5,075 bases of DNA from Hadesarchaea archaeon DG-33 (lineage in GTDB: Archaea > Hadarchaeota > Hadarchaeia > Hadarchaeales > Hadarchaeaceae). The stretch lies in the NCBI GenBank assembly GCA_001515185.1, contig LQHI01000077.1:1-5075 (forward strand), given 5' to 3'. Of this stretch, positions 1-4,585 are shown piece after piece. The stretch's first letter is position 1, and the number at the start of each line of letters is the position of its first letter. The notes under the pieces were generated by a model that was not told the origin of the DNA, did no database searches, and worked only from the letters and a program-made list of their open reading frames with translations. The translations under genes were made by a program, and so were the position numbers.

Positions 1-69
1 GCCGCAAGCTCCGCAGGCTTGTGTCCTCTCCGGGTGCTTGGCGCACTATCCAGGCTAGACTACGGGCCC
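1..69 (-). tRNA. tRNA-Arg (anticodon GCG), partial at left edge, with a D-loop intron
   Basis: Read on the minus strand from 69 downward, this is the 5' part of a tRNA. GGGCCCG (69-63) is the 5' acceptor strand and TA (62-61) are bases 8-9. GTCT (60-57) opens the D-arm, and the D-loop AGCCTGGAT (56-48) contains the conserved GG. After a 20-nt insertion (47-28), AGGAC (27-23) supplies base 21 and closes the D-stem (G-C, T-A, C-G, T.G). A (22) is base 26. The anticodon arm is perfect: CAAGC (21-17), loop CTGCGGA (16-10), GCTTG (9-5). This places anticodon GCG at 14-12, with U33 before it and purine 37 after it, reading the Arg codon CGC. The variable loop begins at 4-1; the T-arm and 3' acceptor strand lie outside the window. 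The identity rests on an unambiguous anticodon loop. Confidence 0.88.
28..47 (-). other. 20-nt non-canonical BHB intron in the tRNA-Arg D-loop
   Basis: This stretch interrupts the D-loop between bases 20a and 21. Removing it joins GTCTAGCCTGGAT to AGGAC, a normal archaeal D-arm. Independently, the pre-tRNA folds as a bulge-helix-bulge. The inner helix is GTGC (46-43) with GCAC (37-34) around a 5-nt loop. The 5' bulge is ATA (49-47). The central 4-bp helix pairs exon CTGG (53-50) with intron CCGG (33-30), including one T.G pair. The 3' bulge is AGA (29-27). Archaeal splicing endonuclease cuts after the second base of each 3-nt bulge, which gives exactly 47-28. The outer helix is C54-G26 or the D-stem itself, so the motif is slightly relaxed there. 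Excision is inferred, not observed. Confidence 0.82.
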
Positions 70-88
70 ACTTAGACATACGTGGGTG

Positions 89-100
89 TTCAAATAAAAC
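89..100. promoter_or_regulatory. AT-rich core promoter element between divergent tRNA-Arg and zinc-ribbon genes
   Basis: On the minus strand this reads GTTTTATTTG, a TATA-box-like tract centred about 26 bp upstream of the tRNA 5' end at 69. That is the expected archaeal spacing for TBP binding. On the plus strand the same bases read CAAATAAAA and could also direct transcription towards the zinc-ribbon gene, with a start near 120-125 and a leader of about 40 nt. The tRNA assignment is the better supported. Use in both directions is inference. Confidence 0.45.
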
Positions 101-163
101 GTCGTGCAGCGGCGGCAAGCGAAAGCGTTAAAGCTGGTTCGACAAAAATGGATGGGGTTCAAT

Positions 164-328
164 ATGGTAGCGGTATGTACCTCATGCAATCGAGAGATAG
201 CTCAGGGTGAGCGGGCAACGCGTTTTCCATGCCCGAGCTGCGGCTCCGTCGAAATCTGGCGCTGCTCGAAATGTCGGCGCTTAAGCAACCCCTACCGCTG
301 CCCGAGCTGCGGCTACACGGGTCCCTGA
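164..328 (+). CDS. Small zinc-ribbon protein (HVO_2753 / COG2888 type), 54 aa
   Basis: A 54-residue protein made almost entirely of four zinc knuckles: C5-T-S-C8, C23-P-S-C26-G, C34-S-K-C37 and C46-P-S-C49-G. This is the layout of the archaeal two-zinc-finger microprotein family annotated as a predicted Zn-ribbon RNA-binding protein acting in translation. The Haloferax member, HVO_2753, binds zinc and affects swarming and biofilm formation. The closing G-Y-T-G-P is typical of the family. The frame stays open upstream to a GTG at 104 and an ATG at 152, but family members begin just before the first CxxC. ATG 164 also has a GGGG tract (154-157) at a reasonable distance, so I take 164. The stop overlaps the Shine-Dalgarno sequence of the aEF-1beta gene, so the two are probably co-transcribed. 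Its molecular partner is not evident from sequence. Confidence 0.88.
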   Translation: MVAVCTSCNREIAQGERATRFPCPSCGSVEIWRCSKCRRLSNPYRCPSCGYTGP

Positions 329-332
329 GGTG
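327..332 (+). promoter_or_regulatory. Ribosome binding site of aEF-1beta overlapping the upstream stop codon
   Basis: GAGGTG begins inside the TGA stop (326-328) of the zinc-ribbon gene and lies 5 nt before the ATG at 338. It matches the anti-Shine-Dalgarno end of archaeal 16S rRNA. It fixes the aEF-1beta start and suggests translational coupling of the two genes. Confidence 0.75.
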
Positions 333-337
333 TTTGA

Positions 338-595
338 ATGGCTGAGGTAGCAGTCACTCTTAGGTTAATGCCGGAGAGCCCGGAAGTTAATCTAGATCGC
401 CTTGAGGCCACGATAAAGGAGCGCGTTAAGGTTCACTCGATCTCCCGCGAGCCGGTCGCCTTTGGACTCGAAGCACTTCGGGTTGTCGCGGTCATTCCGG
501 ACGCGGCCGGTGGGACTGAGCCGCTCGAGCAGAAACTCGCGAGCCTGCCGGGTGTTGGCAATGTTCAAGTAATCAATTTGACTCGATTGTTGTAA
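338..595 (+). CDS. ef1b: Translation elongation factor aEF-1beta
   Basis: An 85-residue protein matching the archaeal elongation factor 1-beta family, which is usually about 88-92 residues: a single alpha/beta sandwich equivalent to the catalytic C-terminal domain of eukaryotic eEF1B-alpha. It exchanges GDP for GTP on aEF-1alpha so that aminoacyl-tRNA delivery can continue; it is cytosolic. Recognisable family stretches are the N-terminal strand AEVAVTLRLMPESPEVNLDRL, the central REPVAFGLEALRVVAVIPD, and the C-terminal LASLPGVGNVQVINLTRLL. The last contains the characteristic VGNVQV strand. The start is fixed by the Shine-Dalgarno sequence GAGGTG overlapping the preceding stop. The gene follows the zinc-ribbon gene after 9 nt, an order seen in many archaea, and both have translation-related assignments. 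Nothing is unusual in the protein. Confidence 0.93.
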   Translation: MAEVAVTLRLMPESPEVNLDRLEATIKERVKVHSISREPVAFGLEALRVVAVIPDAAGGTEPLEQKLASLPGVGNVQVINLTRLL

Positions 596-600
596 TTTTT
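596..600 (+). terminator. Possible weak oligo-T terminator after aEF-1beta
   Basis: A T5 run directly follows the TAA stop of aEF-1beta. Short T tracts can end archaeal transcription, but five Ts without other features is weak. Only 59 nt separate this gene from the next, so read-through is plausible. Confidence 0.25.
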
Positions 601-654
601 CGCGCACAGGCGAACCGGCATCGTTAACCCTTTAGGCGCCATCAGTCACATCTT

Positions 655-1551
655 ATGGACGATAACATGTTGAAAAATCCGGCCGAGCGGGCAGCATTAG
701 TTTCAGTAATCATGACCACAGTGATTGGGGTTGTCGAGCTCTGGGCAGCTGTCCTCTTCGGGAGCCTTGCTTTCATCGCCGCCGGTATAGATGCACTCTC
801 CGATACAGCTACCTCGGTAGGTGTCTTCGCTGGACTGCGCGTTTCCAGGCGCCCCCCCGACCGAACCCACCCATACGGGCATGCTCAGGCCGAGACCCTC
901 GCCTCGGTTCTGCTGGCAGCGGTTCTCATCTTCGCCGGCGCGCGAGTGGCATATTTGGCAATAGAAAAAATTCACCTGGGGTTGGTCGTCAATGCAACTC
1001 CCGAACTCTTCTTGGTAGCGGGTCTGACCCTAGTGATTTTCGGCTCCTTGGCGAGATACAAAATTCGCACAGGCAAGCGAGTCAACAGCTTATCACTCGT
1101 CGCGGATGGCTACCACACGCTTACCGACTCCGTTTCCTCAGCAGCAATCATAGTTGGACTAGTGGGAGTGAGATTAGGCTACGCGTGGGCGGACCCCGTG
1201 GCTGCACTGGTGATATCGGCAATCATTCTTCGATGGGGGCTCGGCATTGGGCGTAATGCTCTAAACATTTTAATGGAGGCGAGTCCAGGCCCTAAAGTTT
1301 TGGCCGAAATAAATCGGATTAGCATTAGTGTGCCGGGCGTGCTGGGATGTCACCGATGTCGTGCCCGCAGGGTGGGGTCCCGTATATTTGCCGATGTGCA
1401 CATCTACGTCGACCCAAAGATGAACGTCGATAAAGCGCACGAAGTAGCGACAAAAGTTGAGCACAATTTAAAAACACAAATAGCCGACTTAACTTCTGTA
1501 GTCGTACACGTGGAACCAGCTAAGAGGCGTGCACATGACAAAAAGCGTTGA
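655..1551 (+). CDS. Cation diffusion facilitator (CDF) family divalent metal exporter
   Basis: A 298-residue inner-membrane transporter that exports Zn2+, Fe2+, Mn2+ or a related divalent cation, usually by H+ antiport. Residues 15-210 contain about six hydrophobic segments and the C-terminal 85 residues form the cytosolic ferredoxin-like domain. The transport site matches the YiiP/FieF pattern: D46-xxx-D50 in TM2 (GIDALSD) and H154-xxx-D158 in TM5 (DGYHTLTD). The loop motif H72-PYGH-A-Q-A-E is also present. The C-terminal domain has GSRIFADVHIYVDP and VHVEPA, which contribute metal ligands in homologues. Oddly, its usual H-D-L-R-x-R motif reads C232-H-R-C235-R-A-R. DxxxD in TM2, rather than HxxxD, argues against strict zinc selectivity. 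ATG 655 gives family-like length, but neither it nor ATG 667 has a clear Shine-Dalgarno. The gene overlaps the cysteine desulfurase by 17 bp, so the two are probably co-translated. Confidence 0.92.
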   Translation: MDDNMLKNPAERAALVSVIMTTVIGVVELWAAVLFGSLAFIAAGIDALSDTATSVGVFAGLRVSRRPPDRTHPYGHAQAETLASVLLAAVLIFAGARVAYLAIEKIHLGLVVNATPELFLVAGLTLVIFGSLARYKIRTGKRVNSLSLVADGYHTLTDSVSSAAIIVGLVGVRLGYAWADPVAALVISAIILRWGLGIGRNALNILMEASPGPKVLAEINRISISVPGVLGCHRCRARRVGSRIFADVHIYVDPKMNVDKAHEVATKVEHNLKTQIADLTSVVVHVEPAKRRAHDKKR

Positions 1552-2737
1552 GGAAGTCCGGGCGGAGATCCCTTTTCTGCGCACGGGTATAATCTATTTG
1601 GACAATGCTGCAACGACACCCACACCCCAACCCGTTCTCGACGCAATGCTCCAGTACTTCTGCGAGTACAGCGCAAACGTTGGGAGAGGAGTATACAGCG
1701 CAGCCAAGCGGGCAACCGTGAAATTCGAAACAACCCGCGAGAAAATAGCTAAGGTGATCAACGCAAAGCCCGAGGAAATCGCCTACACAAAGAACACGAC
1801 TGAGGCAATAAACATCGTCGCTCAAGGTCTGAAACTGCGAAAAGGGGATAAAGTTGTGACAACGGTGCTCGAGCACCACTCGAATCTACTCCCTTGGCAG
1901 CGCCTCGAACGTCAGGGAGTCGAGCTCGAGCTCGTCCCTGTATCGCGCGAATGCTTGATCGACCCAGCTGCAATTGAGGCTGCAATCGATGACAAAACTC
2001 GCATTGTGACTACCCATCATGTTTCAAACGTGGTCGGGAGCATCCAGCCGGTGGAGGAGATCTGCAAGCTTGCCCAAGAACGTGGTGCACTTTCCCTCGT
2101 CGATGCTGCCCAATCGGTTGGGCACATACCCCTCGAAGTTCGAAAGTTAGGGTGTGATTTCTTAGTAGCGCCTGGGCACAAGGGACTACTTGGGCCACAA
2201 GGCACCGGCTTCCTCTACGCTCACGAAGATCTTCTAGCTGGGTTCGAACCGCTCTTGGTCGGAGGGGGCGTCGTCAAGCAGGTTGAGGAACACAAATACG
2301 ATTTAATTAAACCGCCTCAAATTTTTGACGCCGGGACTCCCAACATCCCGGGCATCATTGGGCTAGGTCGTGCGTGCGAGTACGTGCTTGAGATAGATAT
2401 CAAGCGAATTGCCGAACGCGAGCGGAAGCTGACCGAGCAAATGCTGAGGATTGTGGATATCGAGCACATCGAGGTTTACGGTCCCCACAACGTCGAGCAA
2501 CGGGGAGGCGTCGTGAGTTTCAACATCAACGGTTTGGGTCACCACGAGGTTGCATCGATGCTGGAGGAACTCGCTCAAATAGCAGTTCGTTCGGGGCACC
2601 AATGCGCTCAGCCGGCCATGCGCCACCTAGGCGTTGATGGAATCGTGCGAGCATCGTTGCACTATTACAATCTGGAGCAGGAGATCGAACGGTTCATAGC
2701 TACGCTTGAACAGATTGCACGCGAGTTTGGTAGCTAA
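1535..2737 (+). CDS. sufS: Cysteine desulfurase, SufS/Csd-like (class V aminotransferase fold)
   Basis: A 400-residue cytosolic PLP enzyme that converts L-cysteine to alanine and passes the sulfur, as a cysteine persulfide, to Fe-S cluster or thio-cofactor assembly. The N-terminal IYLDNAATTPTPQPV is diagnostic. H114 (LEHHSN) should stack on PLP, D190 (VDAAQSVG) contacts the pyridine nitrogen, and K216 (APGHKGLLG) is the Schiff-base lysine. The catalytic cysteine is C357 in RSGHQCAQP, where R352 should bind the substrate carboxylate. The short R-S/T-G-H-x-C-A-Q-P lobe places it with group II (SufS) rather than IscS/NifS. Length is normal and all key residues are present. A GTG at 1529 is in frame, but ATG 1535 has GAGG (1524-1527) 7 nt upstream, so I prefer it. 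It overlaps the 3' end of the metal exporter gene by 17 bp. No sufBC or scaffold gene is in the window. The specific sulfur acceptor is unknown. Confidence 0.93.
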   Translation: MTKSVEEVRAEIPFLRTGIIYLDNAATTPTPQPVLDAMLQYFCEYSANVGRGVYSAAKRATVKFETTREKIAKVINAKPEEIAYTKNTTEAINIVAQGLKLRKGDKVVTTVLEHHSNLLPWQRLERQGVELELVPVSRECLIDPAAIEAAIDDKTRIVTTHHVSNVVGSIQPVEEICKLAQERGALSLVDAAQSVGHIPLEVRKLGCDFLVAPGHKGLLGPQGTGFLYAHEDLLAGFEPLLVGGGVVKQVEEHKYDLIKPPQIFDAGTPNIPGIIGLGRACEYVLEIDIKRIAERERKLTEQMLRIVDIEHIEVYGPHNVEQRGGVVSFNINGLGHHEVASMLEELAQIAVRSGHQCAQPAMRHLGVDGIVRASLHYYNLEQEIERFIATLEQIAREFGS

Positions 2738-2744
2738 AGCTCCA

Positions 2745-2750
2745 TTTTTT
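2745..2750 (+). terminator. Oligo-T terminator after the cysteine desulfurase
   Basis: A T6 run begins 7 nt after the TAA stop and lies in the 33-nt gap between the convergent desulfurase and Lrp genes. This is a typical position and composition for archaeal intrinsic termination. No preceding hairpin is evident, nor is one required in archaea. Confidence 0.5.
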
Positions 2751-2857
2751 ACTTCAACCTTGTGGTCCTGTCAAAGCTGAATCAAACCTGTTTCCTTCTC
2801 CGTCTTGAGTACAATAAGCGTTCGAGTACTACTCACTCCCGGGATCTTGTCGATCTC

Positions 2858-2867
2858 GTGCAGTGCA
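2858..2867. repeat. 5-bp tandem duplication (GTGCA x2) disrupting the Lrp 3' end
   Basis: GTGCA is repeated head-to-tail on the plus strand, with the periodicity extending one base further to 2868. On the coding (minus) strand, removing one unit changes the frame from ILHCTRSTRSRE-stop to ILHEIDKIPGVSSTRTLIVL, a standard Lrp C-terminus. The size (5 bp) is not a multiple of three, so it causes the frameshift. Confidence 0.85.
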
Positions 2868-3125
2868 GGATTTCGTTCAGCTTAAGGGTGTCGTCAGTAA
2901 CCAATTTCACGAAGAGGTCATGTTCCCCGGCAACCTCGTGAATCTCGAGCACCTCGTAACGCTGGCTCAGCTGGGCTATTACCTCTCCACAGGTACCGGG
3001 GGAGGTTGAGATGCCCATGAAAGCTTTAAGCTTCTTGCCTACTACCTGCGGGTCGACCACTGCCACGAATTTTCTAACCATGCCCGTATCAACGAGCTTT
3101 TTGACGCGCTTGTGGATACCCGAGG

Positions 3126-3151
3126 AACTAATGCCCAACTAATGCCCAACT
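3126..3151. repeat. 11-bp tandem duplication (AACTAATGCCC x2 plus AACT) disrupting the Lrp HTH
   Basis: An 11-bp unit occurs twice, followed by four more matching bases, giving 26 nt of perfect 11-bp periodicity. It falls inside the recognition part of the HTH. Deleting one unit rejoins EKLG to ISSSGIHKRV in frame, so the duplication is the cause of the first frameshift. Confidence 0.92.
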
Positions 3152-3285
3152 TCTCGGCAAGCTTTGCGTATGAAGCTTTAGCATCTTCCTGTAATAGGTT
3201 GAGCAACTTTCGATCGATTTTGTCGAGTTCCATAATTTTCACTTTCCTGCCTCTCCAGAGTTTCAGTATAGAGTATTTAGTGAAC

Positions 3286-3335
3286 AATATTTAAATTTTT
3301 CGGTTTTTTGGAAATAATATTTACTTTAATATTTA
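3286..3335. repeat. Three copies of AATATTTA in the divergent promoter region
   Basis: The octamer AATATTTA occurs at 3286-3293, 3316-3323 and 3328-3335, with start-to-start spacings of 30 and 12 bp, near whole helical turns. The surroundings are nearly pure A/T. Lrp-family proteins often bind spaced AT-rich sites near their own promoters, so an operator is possible. In such AT-rich DNA, chance recurrence is also plausible. Confidence 0.35.
3288..3295 (-). promoter_or_regulatory. TATA box for the Lrp-family gene
   Basis: The minus strand reads TTTAAATA here, close to the archaeal TATA consensus. Transcription would begin near 3265, giving a leader of about 30 nt before ATG 3233. That leader carries AGTGA shortly before the start, as a weak Shine-Dalgarno. 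Confidence 0.5.
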
Positions 3336-3345
3336 ATTAGTAAAA

Positions 3346-3353
3346 TTTATATA
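3346..3353 (+). promoter_or_regulatory. TATA box for the his gene cluster
   Basis: TTTATATA is a near-perfect archaeal TATA box. With the usual spacing of about 26 bp from its centre, transcription would start near 3375, just before the small ORF at 3384 and about 134 nt before hisC ATG 3509. An A-rich stretch (3342-3345) precedes it, where TFB would bind. Confidence 0.6.
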
Positions 3354-3383
3354 CGAAAATAAGCCAGTTTAAGCGGGAAATGT

Positions 3384-3512
3384 ATGGGGAAGTTTCCTAA
3401 AGCAAAAAGGGCGATCGAGCGACCTGGCGCACGAGGTAAGTTCACCTTTAGATTGAACTCCATGTGGAAACGCTATCTCATGAGCAAACAGCTCTATGGG
3501 GGCAAAATATGA
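3384..3512 (+). CDS. Possible small basic protein or leader ORF, 42 aa, overlapping the hisC start
   Basis: An ATG-initiated ORF of 42 codons begins about 9 nt after the predicted transcription start and ends in TGA at 3510-3512. This makes an ATGA overlap with the hisC ATG at 3509, the same arrangement as hisC/hisG. GGG at 3375-3377 could serve as a short ribosome binding site. The product (MGKFPKAKRAIERPGARGKF at the N-terminus) is strongly basic, with 12 Lys/Arg and a single acidic residue. It has no Cys or His, no signal peptide and no domain I recognise. It has no run of His codons, so it is not a classical his attenuator peptide. It may be a real small protein, a coupling ORF that delivers ribosomes to hisC, or chance. 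The overlap and position argue for function; the lack of a recognised family argues for caution. Confidence 0.4.
   Translation: MGKFPKAKRAIERPGARGKFTFRLNSMWKRYLMSKQLYGGKI
3439..3459. repeat. Short inverted repeat in the hisC leader
   Basis: AGTTCA (3439-3444) and TGAACT (3454-3459) are perfect 6-bp inverted repeats separated by 9 nt. In RNA this could form a modest hairpin 50 nt before the hisC start; in DNA it could be a dimeric operator. It lies inside the possible 42-codon ORF. Stability is low and a 6-bp match is not rare, so its function is uncertain. Confidence 0.3.
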
Positions 3513-4585
3513 TCTCGAAACGAGTCAGCGAGATGCTAAGCTCGCGGGTTTCTTACCCGTTTGCCCGCAAATACGCCATCGACGTGGGAAAAGCCATTAA
3601 CCTCGCCTCCAACGAGAGTCCTTACGGCCCTTCGCCACGCGTACTCCGAGCACTTAAGCAATCGTCAGCGCGTATAGGATCGTATCCAGACCCTCGGGCT
3701 TCGAAGCTTAAGCTGGCGATAAGCCGCTACATCGGCGTTGAGCGGGACTGTGTGGCAGTCGGAAATGGTTCAGATGAGATCTTCGATTTAATTTGTAAAG
3801 CTTTCGTCGACCCTGGGGATGCGGCATTAATTCCCCTGCCAACTTTCAGCATGTATGAAATTGCTTGTCTCATAAATGGCGGGATGCCAAAGTTCATTGA
3901 ACTGCCAAATTTCGAATGGCGGACTGCAGAACTTGCACGCGAGATGAGCGCCGTAAAATTGGCTTTCATGGGCAGGCCAAATAACCCTACTGGAAACAGC
4001 ATAAGCATTCAAGGGTTAAATGAGCTGCTCGGGATGGGAAAGCTGGTCGTTGTGGACGAGGCATACGTTGAGTTTGCTGGTTATTCTATAGCAAAACAAG
4101 CCCCGAAAAAAGAGAATCTACTGGTGCTGCGAACGTTTTCCAAAGCGTTTGGACTCGCTGGCCTGCGCGTCGGATATGCCGTAGGAAATCCAAAATTGGT
4201 AGAAATACTCGAGATGATTCGCGCGCCCTTTAGCATAAACACTCTAGCGCAAGCCGCGGCGGTAGAGGCCTTGCGCGATAGGCGATATCTACGTAAAGTA
4301 GTCACCGCGGTGCGGAAGGAGCGCACTTATTTGCGCTGTGAGCTATCAAACCTTGGAATGCGCGTGTTGCCATCGGATGCCAACTTCCTCATGATTGATG
4401 TATCACCTTTGAAAACGGATGCATCCAAAATATGTGAATTTCTAGCCAAACGTAACATCCTAATACGAAATCTCTCTAATTTTCGAGGGGTCGGAACGCG
4501 ATGGGTTAGGATAACCGTCGGCACCCGACCGCAAAATGAAAAACTCGTGCAAACGCTAAAAAAATTTAAAGGAGGGAGAAAATGA
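3509..4585 (+). CDS. hisC: Histidinol-phosphate aminotransferase HisC
   Basis: A 358-residue class I/II PLP aminotransferase converting imidazole-acetol phosphate and glutamate to L-histidinol phosphate and 2-oxoglutarate, a late step of histidine synthesis in the cytosol. In order, it shows the N-terminal NLASNESPYGPSP, the phosphate-binding GNGSDEIFDLI, RPNNPTG, VVVDEAYVEF and the PLP-lysine motif TFSKAFGLAGLRVGYA with K212. The C-terminal RNLSNFRGVGTRWVRITVG carries the substrate-carboxylate arginine R334. The family length is about 350-360, and nothing essential is missing. An in-frame GTG at 3464 would add 15 residues lacking any family match. ATG 3509 has GGGGG at 3497-3501 and gives the expected length, so I chose it. 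It starts in an ATGA overlap with the small upstream ORF and ends in an ATGA overlap with hisG, indicating tight translational coupling. Related aminotransferases can have mixed specificity, but the hisG neighbour supports HisC. Confidence 0.94.
   Translation: MISKRVSEMLSSRVSYPFARKYAIDVGKAINLASNESPYGPSPRVLRALKQSSARIGSYPDPRASKLKLAISRYIGVERDCVAVGNGSDEIFDLICKAFVDPGDAALIPLPTFSMYEIACLINGGMPKFIELPNFEWRTAELAREMSAVKLAFMGRPNNPTGNSISIQGLNELLGMGKLVVVDEAYVEFAGYSIAKQAPKKENLLVLRTFSKAFGLAGLRVGYAVGNPKLVEILEMIRAPFSINTLAQAAAVEALRDRRYLRKVVTAVRKERTYLRCELSNLGMRVLPSDANFLMIDVSPLKTDASKICEFLAKRNILIRNLSNFRGVGTRWVRITVGTRPQNEKLVQTLKKFKGGRK
4571..4576 (+). promoter_or_regulatory. hisG: Strong ribosome binding site of hisG within the hisC 3' end
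   Basis: GGAGGG lies 5 nt before ATG 4582 and is encoded inside the last codons of hisC (KGGRK). It is an excellent match to the archaeal Shine-Dalgarno and fixes the hisG start. Confidence 0.8.

Larger units (their letters stand above)
2771..3233 (-). pseudogene. Lrp/AsnC-family transcriptional regulator, broken by two tandem-duplication frameshifts
   Basis: An HTH-plus-RAM regulator that would normally act as a DNA-binding dimer or octamer sensing amino acids. Reading from ATG 3233, MELDKIDRKLLNLLQEDAKA to EKLGIS is a clear Lrp HTH start. An 11-bp tandem duplication (array 3126-3151) then shifts the frame, and the shifted frame ends at 3042 after 63 codons. The correct continuation, GISSSGIHKRVKKLVDTGMV through the RAM domain (EIHEVAGEHDLFVKLVTDD), lies in another frame. 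A second, 5-bp duplication (2858-2867) shifts it again, causing a premature stop at 2833. Deleting one copy of each repeat restores 148 residues ending KTEKETGLIQL and a TGA at 2771-2773, the usual family length. There are no other stops or obvious damage, so the lesions look recent. Sequencing or assembly error is possible, but two tandem duplications in one gene would be an odd error. It faces away from hisC across a shared AT-rich region. Confidence 0.88.

Noticed and set aside
27..46. A canonical anticodon-loop reading of the tRNA using the first CAAGC (40-36) as the anticodon stem
   Set aside because: It leaves no U before the anticodon and a mispaired D-stem. The second CAAGC (21-17) gives a perfect arm and a normal D-stem once the insertion is removed.
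104..163. N-terminal extension of the zinc-ribbon protein from GTG 104 or ATG 152
   Set aside because: The extra residues match nothing in the family, which begins just before the first CxxC, and GTG 104 lies before the likely transcription start.
2771..3233. Programmed ribosomal frameshifting in the Lrp-family gene
   Set aside because: Both frame breaks coincide with perfect tandem duplications and no slippery heptamer is evident. Duplication explains both without invoking recoding.
3112..3294. Plus-strand 60-codon ORF antisense to the Lrp-family gene
   Set aside because: It lies over the 5' part of a recognisable Lrp gene, has no recognisable features, and owes part of its length to the 11-bp duplication.
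3464..3508. HisC start at GTG 3464
   Set aside because: It adds 15 residues not seen in the family and lacks a good ribosome binding site. ATG 3509 has GGGGG upstream and an ATGA overlap.
3375..3508. His-type attenuator or riboswitch in the hisC leader
   Set aside because: There is no run of histidine codons, no known aptamer pattern, and only one weak 6-bp inverted repeat. No terminator/antiterminator pair can be drawn.
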